NCBI RefSeq assembly: GCF_000661915.1
Contig: NZ_CP007509.1
Location: 3,547,501 to 3,611,500, forward strand
DNA length: 64,000 nt
DNA from: Stutzerimonas decontaminans
GTDB lineage: Bacteria; Pseudomonadota; Gammaproteobacteria; Pseudomonadales; Pseudomonadaceae
Direction of reading: 5' to 3'
Shown: positions 59,187-64,000 of the stretch, one piece after another
Position numbering within the stretch: the stretch's first letter is position 1
Layout of the letters: each line of letters begins with the position of its first letter
The notes under the pieces: generated by a model
What the model saw: only the letters and a program-made list of their open reading frames with translations
The model's database searches: none
Told to the model about the DNA's origin: nothing
Made by a program: the position numbers and the translations under genes

Positions 59187-61292
59187 TCAGACGCCCGAAG
59201 CTTCCGCCGCAGCCACGTCCTTGATGGACAGCTTGATACGGCCGCGGTTATCCACGTCCAGTACCAGTACCTTCACTTCCTGACCTTCCTTCAACACGTC
59301 GGTGACTTTCTCGACACGCTGATCGCTCAACATCGAGATATGCACCAGGCCGTCCTTGCCAGGCAGGATGTTGACGAACGCGCCGAAGTCAACGATCCGC
59401 TCAACCTTACCGACGTAGATCTTGCCGATCTCGGCCTCGGCAGTGATGCCAAGAACGCGCTGCTTGGCGGCTTCTGCAGCCTCCTTGGTTTCACCGAAGA
59501 TCTTGATCGAGCCATCGTCCTCAATGTCGATCGAGGCTTTGGTTTCCTCGCAGATGCTGCGGATGGTAGCGCCACCCTTGCCGATGACATCGCGGATCTT
59601 ATCCTGGTCGATCTTCATCGCGATCATGGTCGGAGCGTTGGCCGACAATTCGGTACGCGACTGACCGATGACCTGATTCATCTGACCAAGAATGTTCAGG
59701 CGGGCTTCCAGAGCTTGCTCCAGAGCCTGCTCCATGATCTCTTCGGTGATGCCCTGGATTTTGATGTCCATCTGCAGTGCGGTAACGCCTTTGGCGGTAC
59801 CGGCCACCTTGAAGTCCATGTCGCCGAGATGATCTTCATCGCCAAGGATGTCGGTCAGAACGGCAAACTTGTCACCTTCCTTGACCAGACCCATGGCAAT
59901 ACCGGCTACCGGTGCTTTCATCGGCACACCGGCGTCCATCAGGGCCAGGGAAGCACCGCAGACCGAGGCCATGGAGCTGGAACCATTGGATTCGGTGATT
60001 TCCGAAACCACGCGAATGGTGTACGGGAATTCGTCAGCGCTCGGCAGCATGGCAGCAACCGAACGACGAGCCAGGCGGCCGTGACCGATTTCGCGGCGAC
60101 CGGTAGCGCCCATACGACCGCACTCGCCCACCGAGTAAGGCGGGAAGTTGTAGTGCAGCATGAAGGGATCTTTCTTCTCGCCTTCAAGGGTGTCGAGCAG
60201 CTGCGCGTCACGAGCAGTACCGAGGGTGGCCACGACCAGCGCCTGGGTTTCGCCACGGGTGAACAGAGCCGAGCCGTGGGTCTTGTCGAGTACGCCGACT
60301 TCGATATTCAAGCCACGCACAGTGCGGGTATCACGACCATCGATACGCGGCTTGCCGTTGACGATGTTTTCGCGAACGGTGCGGTACTCGATTTCGCCAA
60401 AGGCTTCTTTGACTTCGCCGGCAGACGGTTGGCCTTCCTCACCAGAGAACTTGGCAACCACCTGATCTTTCAGCTCGCCCAGACGCGCGTAACGGTCCTG
60501 CTTGATGATGATGGTGTAAGCCTGGGAGATCGCTTCGCCGAACTCGCTGCGGATGGCATCGAGCAGCGCGGTGTTTTCCGCTTTCGGCTGCCAGTCCCAA
60601 CGCGGTTTGGCGGCTTCAGCAGCCAGCTCGGTCACAGCCTGGATCACAGCCTGGAATTCATCATGGGCAAACAGTACGGCGCCCAGCATCTGGTCTTCGG
60701 TCAGCTCTTTGGCTTCCGACTCAACCATCAGCACGGCGTCCTTGGTGCCGGCTACGACCATGTCCAGGCTGGAAGCCTTGAGCTGCTCGTAGTTCGGGTT
60801 CAGCAGGTAGCCGGTTTCCGGGTGGAAAGCGACGCGTGCAGCGCCGATCGGGCCATTGAAGGGAATGCCGGAAATTGCCAGCGCAGCGGAAGTACCGATC
60901 ATCGCAGCGATGTCCGGATCGGTCTTCTTGCTAGTCGATACGACGGTGCAGATGACCTGGACTTCGTTCTGGAAGCCTTCCGGAAACAGCGGGCGGATCG
61001 GACGGTCGATCAGGCGCGAGGTCAGCGTTTCCTTTTCGGAAGGACGCGCTTCGCGCTTGAAGAAGCCGCCAGGGATTTTTCCGGCAGCGTAGGTTTTTTC
61101 CTGATAGTGGACCGAGAGCGGGAAAAAGCCCTTGCTCGGATCAGCGGTTTTGGCACCGGTGACTGCGACCAGCACGGTCACGTCGTCATCAACGGTCACC
61201 AGTACGGCGCCACTGGCCTGACGGGCAATACGGCCAGTCTCGAGAGTTACGGTCGACTGACCGAATTGAAATTTCTTGATTACCGGGTTCAC
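59187..61292 (-). CDS. pnp: Polynucleotide phosphorylase (PNPase)
   Basis: This 701-residue 3'-5' exoribonuclease of the degradosome has two RNase PH domains (about 1-210 and 320-540) separated by a helical domain. The catalytic second domain contains [15 protein letters not shown] and [15 protein letters not shown] domain ([15 protein letters not shown]) and an S1 domain ([20 protein letters not shown]) end the protein. The start is the GTG at 61292, seven bases after AAGGA, which gives the usual length; an upstream in-frame ATG at 61334 does not fit the family. It follows rpsO, whose RNA spacer has a long hairpin. Confidence 0.97.
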   Translation of the reverse strand: MNPVIKKFQFGQSTVTLETGRIARQASGAVLVTVDDDVTVLVAVTGAKTADPSKGFFPLSVHYQEKTYAAGKIPGGFFKREARPSEKETLTSRLIDRPIRPLFPEGFQNEVQVICTVVSTSKKTDPDIAAMIGTSAALAISGIPFNGPIGAARVAFHPETGYLLNPNYEQLKASSLDMVVAGTKDAVLMVESEAKELTEDQMLGAVLFAHDEFQAVIQAVTELAAEAAKPRWDWQPKAENTALLDAIRSEFGEAISQAYTIIIKQDRYARLGELKDQVVAKFSGEEGQPSAGEVKEAFGEIEYRTVRENIVNGKPRIDGRDTRTVRGLNIEVGVLDKTHGSALFTRGETQALVVATLGTARDAQLLDTLEGEKKDPFMLHYNFPPYSVGECGRMGATGRREIGHGRLARRSVAAMLPSADEFPYTIRVVSEITESNGSSSMASVCGASLALMDAGVPMKAPVAGIAMGLVKEGDKFAVLTDILGDEDHLGDMDFKVAGTAKGVTALQMDIKIQGITEEIMEQALEQALEARLNILGQMNQVIGQSRTELSANAPTMIAMKIDQDKIRDVIGKGGATIRSICEETKASIDIEDDGSIKIFGETKEAAEAAKQRVLGITAEAEIGKIYVGKVERIVDFGAFVNILPGKDGLVHISMLSDQRVEKVTDVLKEGQEVKVLVLDVDNRGRIKLSIKDVAAAEASGV

Positions 61293-61436
61293 GGTGGTTC
61301 CTTCTCTATGTTGCCTTGGGGGAAACTTTGTCACGCCTCACGGGCCATGCCACGCGCGAAGCGCCTTATTCGAATTCTTGGGCAGTGCCGGGTATCGAAC
61401 CCGAGCGCTGTCCAGAGGTGTAGCTCTGAAAGGCAA

Positions 61437-61471
61437 AAGCTGGAAGCAGGGACGAGCCCCACTTCCAGCTT
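61437..61471 (-). repeat. Inverted repeat in the rpsO-pnp spacer
   Basis: Arms AAGCTGGAAG (61437-61446) and CTTCCAGCTT (61462-61471) around 15 bases holding an inner GGG/CCC. On the minus strand four T follow, so it may act as a weak rpsO terminator or as a processing hairpin like that between rpsO and pnp in E. coli. The same AAGCTGGAAG occurs again at 63217-63226. Confidence 0.6.
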
Positions 61472-61498
61472 CGGCATTCAGCTTCGCACCAGCATCGC

Positions 61499-61768
61499 TT
61501 AGCGACGCAGACCCAGACGACCGATCAGGGCGCTGTAACGAGTGGTGTCCTTACCCTTCAGGTAATCCAGCAGCTTGCGGCGCTGGTTAACCATACGGAT
61601 CAGACCACGACGCGAGTGGTGATCTTTACCGTTGGCCTTGAAGTGGCCTTGCAGCTTGTTGATGTTGGCGGTCAGCAGGGCAACCTGCACTTCCGGAGAA
61701 CCGGTATCGCCTTCAGCTTGCTTGTACTCGTCAACGATCTGGGCTTTTTCTTCAACGCTCAGTGCCAT
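61499..61768 (-). CDS. rpsO: Ribosomal protein uS15 (RpsO)
   Basis: This 89-residue protein of the 30S subunit binds 16S rRNA helix 22. [23 protein letters not shown] and [22 protein letters not shown] are the conserved four-helix elements. AGGAG is seven bases before the ATG. It lies between truB and pnp, the classical order. Translational self-control by a leader pseudoknot is known in E. coli; I see a short CGGGATGATTCCCG hairpin in the leader here, but no proof of such control. Confidence 0.97.
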   Translation of the reverse strand: MALSVEEKAQIVDEYKQAEGDTGSPEVQVALLTANINKLQGHFKANGKDHHSRRGLIRMVNQRRKLLDYLKGKDTTRYSALIGRLGLRR

Positions 61769-61881
61769 GATGGGCTCCTAGAGTGAACAGGCCGGGAATC
61801 ATCCCGTGTTTAATAAAGAGAAATGACCGTGCCTGCTGACAGCCACCCTCTGACGCAGCGCGCGAACGCGCCGCGTAACGG

Positions 61882-62799
61882 TCATTCCGACCGAATCAAC
61901 CGACGTGGCGCGATGCGCCCGTCTTCGCTCACTTCACCGATGCCGATGAAGCGACCATTGTTATCCTGTACGCGAACCATGCCGTACTTCGGTGCCTCCG
62001 GTGCCCGCACCGGTTGTCCATGCAGCCAGTAGTAGGCACTGTGCTCGGACAACTGCAATAACGGCCAATGCTCAAGCCCGCTATCCACCGGCTGCAAGAG
62101 ACCATCCAGCGCCTCGGCGCCGCCCTCGCCATGCAACTGCTCCAATGTTTCGAGCGTCACTGTCTGCGACAGGTCGAACGGACCGGCTTGGGTTCGCCGA
62201 AGCTCGGCGACATGCGCACCACAGCCGAGCAAGTGGCCAATGTCTTCGACCAGGGTACGGATATAGGTGCCTTTGCTGCATGCCACAGCCAGTCGCGCCT
62301 TGTCGCCATCGAGCGATAGCAACTCCAGGCGCGCAATGTTAACAGAACGCGGCTCGCGCTCCACCACTTCTCCGGCACGCGCTAATTTGTATAGCGGCTG
62401 ACCGTCGCGTTTGAGTGCCGAATACATCGGCGGCACCTGCAGGATGTCGCCACGAAACTGCGGCAACAGCGCTTCCAACTGCTCGATGGTGACCGCCACC
62501 GGCTTGCGCTCCAGAACCTCGCCCTCGGCATCGGCAGTGGTCGTGGTGACGCCCAGCTGCATGACCGTTTCGTAAGCCTTGTCGGCGTCCAGCAGGTATT
62601 GCGAGAACTTGGTCGCCTCGCCAAAACACAACGGCAACACACCTGTGGCGAGCGGATCGAGACTTCCGGTATGCCCTGCTTTCTCTGCATTCAGCAGCCA
62701 GCGAACCTTCTGCAGTGCAGCGTTGGAGGTGAACCCGCGCGGCTTGTCGAGCAGGATGATGCCGCTGACGTTACGGCGTACACGCTTGACCTGGGCCAC
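61882..62799 (-). CDS. truB: TruB, tRNA pseudouridine-55 synthase
   Basis: This 305-residue enzyme makes pseudouridine 55 in the T-loop of tRNAs. The catalytic Asp48 lies in [15 protein letters not shown], with DKPRGFTSN upstream and [14 protein letters not shown] (KGTYIR motif) downstream, and a C-terminal PUA-like domain. Its ATG at 62799 comes two bases after the rbfA stop, and rpsO follows after 113 bases. Confidence 0.96.
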   Translation of the reverse strand: MAQVKRVRRNVSGIILLDKPRGFTSNAALQKVRWLLNAEKAGHTGSLDPLATGVLPLCFGEATKFSQYLLDADKAYETVMQLGVTTTTADAEGEVLERKPVAVTIEQLEALLPQFRGDILQVPPMYSALKRDGQPLYKLARAGEVVEREPRSVNIARLELLSLDGDKARLAVACSKGTYIRTLVEDIGHLLGCGAHVAELRRTQAGPFDLSQTVTLETLEQLHGEGGAEALDGLLQPVDSGLEHWPLLQLSEHSAYYWLHGQPVRAPEAPKYGMVRVQDNNGRFIGIGEVSEDGRIAPRRLIRSE

Positions 62800-62801
62800 G
62801 C

Positions 62802-63191
62802 TTACTCTCCGCGCTCGTCGCTGTGCTTGCGATCTTCGGCCACTGCGCGCTCGATCAGCGAGCTCAACTCGACCCCGCGACGAATGCTTGCGTCGTAGTT
62901 GAAATGCAGTTGCGGAACAGTACGTAGCTTCATGCTCTTGCCGAGCTGCATGCGCAGGAAGCCGGCAGCGTCGTTGAGGATGCGCAGGTTACCTTTGACC
63001 GCTTCCTGATCGTCGTCCTGCCCCATGATCGTGATGAAGATCTTTGCGTGGGACAGATCGCGACTGACGTCGACAGCGGTGATGGTGACCAGGCCCAGAC
63101 GCGGATCCTTGATCTCACGCTGAATGAGCAACGCCAGTTCGCGCTGCATCTGATCGCCGATACGCTGGGTACGACTGAATTCTTTGGCCAT
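62802..63191 (-). CDS. rbfA: RbfA, ribosome-binding factor A
   Basis: This 129-residue KH-type protein helps mature the 16S rRNA 5' end and is needed for cold growth. It has [34 protein letters not shown] near the start, [11 protein letters not shown], and [20 protein letters not shown] near the end; the family kink region is kept. It is 102 bases after infB and two bases before truB. Confidence 0.95.
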   Translation of the reverse strand: MAKEFSRTQRIGDQMQRELALLIQREIKDPRLGLVTITAVDVSRDLSHAKIFITIMGQDDDQEAVKGNLRILNDAAGFLRMQLGKSMKLRTVPQLHFNYDASIRRGVELSSLIERAVAEDRKHSDERGE

Positions 63192-63214
63192 AAATTTCCA
63201 CCCGATTAAAAGCC

Positions 63215-63279
63215 GAAAGCTGGAAGCTCGAAGCGGTAACCGCGCCTAGGCGATCACCGACTCCTTGCTCCCAGCTTTC
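63215..63279 (-). repeat. Imperfect inverted repeat in the infB-rbfA spacer
   Basis: Arms GAAAGCTGGAAGC (63215-63227) and GCTCCCAGCTTTC (63267-63279) pair with one mismatch around a 39-base loop that has its own GGT/ACC pairing. It fills most of the spacer. The arms share AAGCTGG with the repeat in the rpsO-pnp spacer. On the minus strand CGGCTTTTAATC follows, too weak for a firm terminator call. Confidence 0.6.
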
Positions 63280-63293
63280 AGATTGACGCTTGC

Positions 63294-64000
63294 TTACAGC
63301 GAACGCGCCACTTCGACCTTCTCGAACACTTCGATCTTGTCGCCGACCTTGACGTCGTTGTAGCTCTTCACGCCGATACCGCACTCCATGCCAGCGCGGA
63401 CTTCCGCAACGTCATCCTTGAAACGGCGCAGCGATTCCAGCTCGCCTTCGAAGATCACGACATCGTCGCGCAGGACGCGGATCGGACGATTGCGGTGCAC
63501 CATGCCCTCGGTGACCATGCAACCGGCGATCGCACCGAACTTCGGCGAACGGAACACATCACGAACTTCGGCGATGCCGAGGATGTTCTCGCGAACGTCG
63601 CTACCGAGCATACCGGTGAGCGCCTTCTTGACGTCCTCGATGATGTCGTAGATGACGTTGTAGTAGCGCATGTCCAGGCCTTCGGCCTCGACGATCTTGC
63701 GCGCACCGGCATCAGCCCGCACGTTGAAGCCGAACAGCACTGCGTTGGAGGCCAGCGCGAGGTTAGCGTCGGACTCGGTGATACCACCGACACCACCACC
63801 GACTACGCGAACCTGCACTTCGTCGTTGCCCAGGCCGTTGAGCGAGCCCTGCAGAGCCTCGAGCGAGCCGCGCACATCCGCCTTGAGCACGATGTTGAGC
63901 GTCTTCTTCTCGTCCTGACCCATGGTCTCGAAGATGTTTTCCAGCTTGCCGGCGTGCGCACGCGCCAGCTTCACTTCGCGGAACTTGCCTTGACGGAACA
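63294..64000 (-). CDS. infB: Translation initiation factor IF-2 (C-terminal part)
   Basis: The last 235 residues of IF-2 are visible; the gene runs off the right edge, so the N-terminal domains and GTPase motifs are missing. The segments [52 protein letters not shown] and the terminal fMet-tRNA-binding domain [31 protein letters not shown] identify it. It is the upstream member of infB-rbfA-truB-rpsO-pnp. The frame continues cleanly to base 64000. Confidence 0.97.
   Translation of the reverse strand, partial: FRQGKFREVKLARAHAGKLENIFETMGQDEKKTLNIVLKADVRGSLEALQGSLNGLGNDEVQVRVVGGGVGGITESDANLALASNAVLFGFNVRADAGARKIVEAEGLDMRYYNVIYDIIEDVKKALTGMLGSDVRENILGIAEVRDVFRSPKFGAIAGCMVTEGMVHRNRPIRVLRDDVVIFEGELESLRRFKDDVAEVRAGMECGIGVKSYNDVKVGDKIEVFEKVEVARSL

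Noticed and set aside
61381..61440. A tRNA gene in the rpsO-pnp spacer
   Set aside because: Only a T-arm-like hairpin is present; no D-arm and no acceptor 5' strand pair with it.
59100..61502. 800-codon open frame on the plus strand opposite pnp
   Set aside because: It is the mirror of PNPase codons, resembles no family, and crosses the pnp terminator; the same applies to the long frames opposite purH, pgi and accC.

Overview
The window is ordinary chromosome from a GC-rich gammaproteobacterium of the family Pseudomonadaceae. The evidence is the combination of cbrX-cbrA-cbrB followed by a CrcZ-type RNA, a PrrF-type RNA under a Fur box beside a cbpA-like gene, a RetS-type hybrid kinase next to purD, a TPR lipoprotein (LpoP type) next to the PBP1b gene, and protein lengths and gene orders close to those I recall from Pseudomonas aeruginosa. 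The P. stutzeri group (Stutzerimonas) is my best guess at genus level, but the sequence alone does not prove it. I see no prophage, insertion sequence, CRISPR array, rRNA or complete tRNA.

Layout. 1-2.1 kb (minus): msrQ-msrP, periplasmic methionine-sulfoxide repair, then pssA for phosphatidylserine. 2.2-5.6 kb (minus): ilvI-ilvN-ilvC, branched-chain amino acid synthesis, closed by a strong terminator. 6-12.7 kb: a DUF4124 protein, YqcC, an LpoP-like lipoprotein and mrcB (cell wall), then a kinase-like/P-loop fusion, a methyltransferase and a short TfoX C-terminal-domain protein. 12.8-16.6 kb: a cyclic-nucleotide-binding protein, the PrrF iron-responsive RNA, and a heme ABC locus reduced to phuW-phuV-phuU. 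16.7-25.3 kb (plus): a Rieske protein, dsbD, aroQ-accB-accC, prmA, a DUF3426 protein and dusB-fis.

25.4-31.9 kb (plus): purH, an unexpected lipoprotein gene, purD and retS. 31.9-36.4 kb: a CYP152-type P450, two membrane proteins, a 28-residue membrane peptide and an AEC transporter. 36.5-41.2 kb: an orphan rfbD-like gene, sfsA, an aminotransferase, dksA and gluQ. 41.3-46.4 kb (plus): cbrX-cbrA-cbrB and crcZ, the carbon catabolite control module; CbrB would drive crcZ from a sigma-54 promoter and the RNA would titrate Hfq/Crc through its A-rich motifs. 46.6-52.8 kb (plus): pcnB-folK-panB-panC-panD (folate and pantothenate) and pgi. 52.9-58.5 kb (plus): a DUF2236 protein, an rRNA-type methyltransferase and an envelope-like operon of one DUF748 and two DUF2845 proteins. 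58.5-64 kb (minus): a BON-domain protein, then infB-rbfA-truB-rpsO-pnp, the conserved translation/RNA-decay operon, with infB cut by the window edge.

Most of this is core genome. The points most worth a second look are the single PrrF copy beside a heme locus that lacks phuT, phuS and phuR, the glutamine-type CYP152 peroxygenase, the lipoprotein between purH and purD, the very short mrcB leader, the 28-residue peptide, and several RNA hairpins inside operons.
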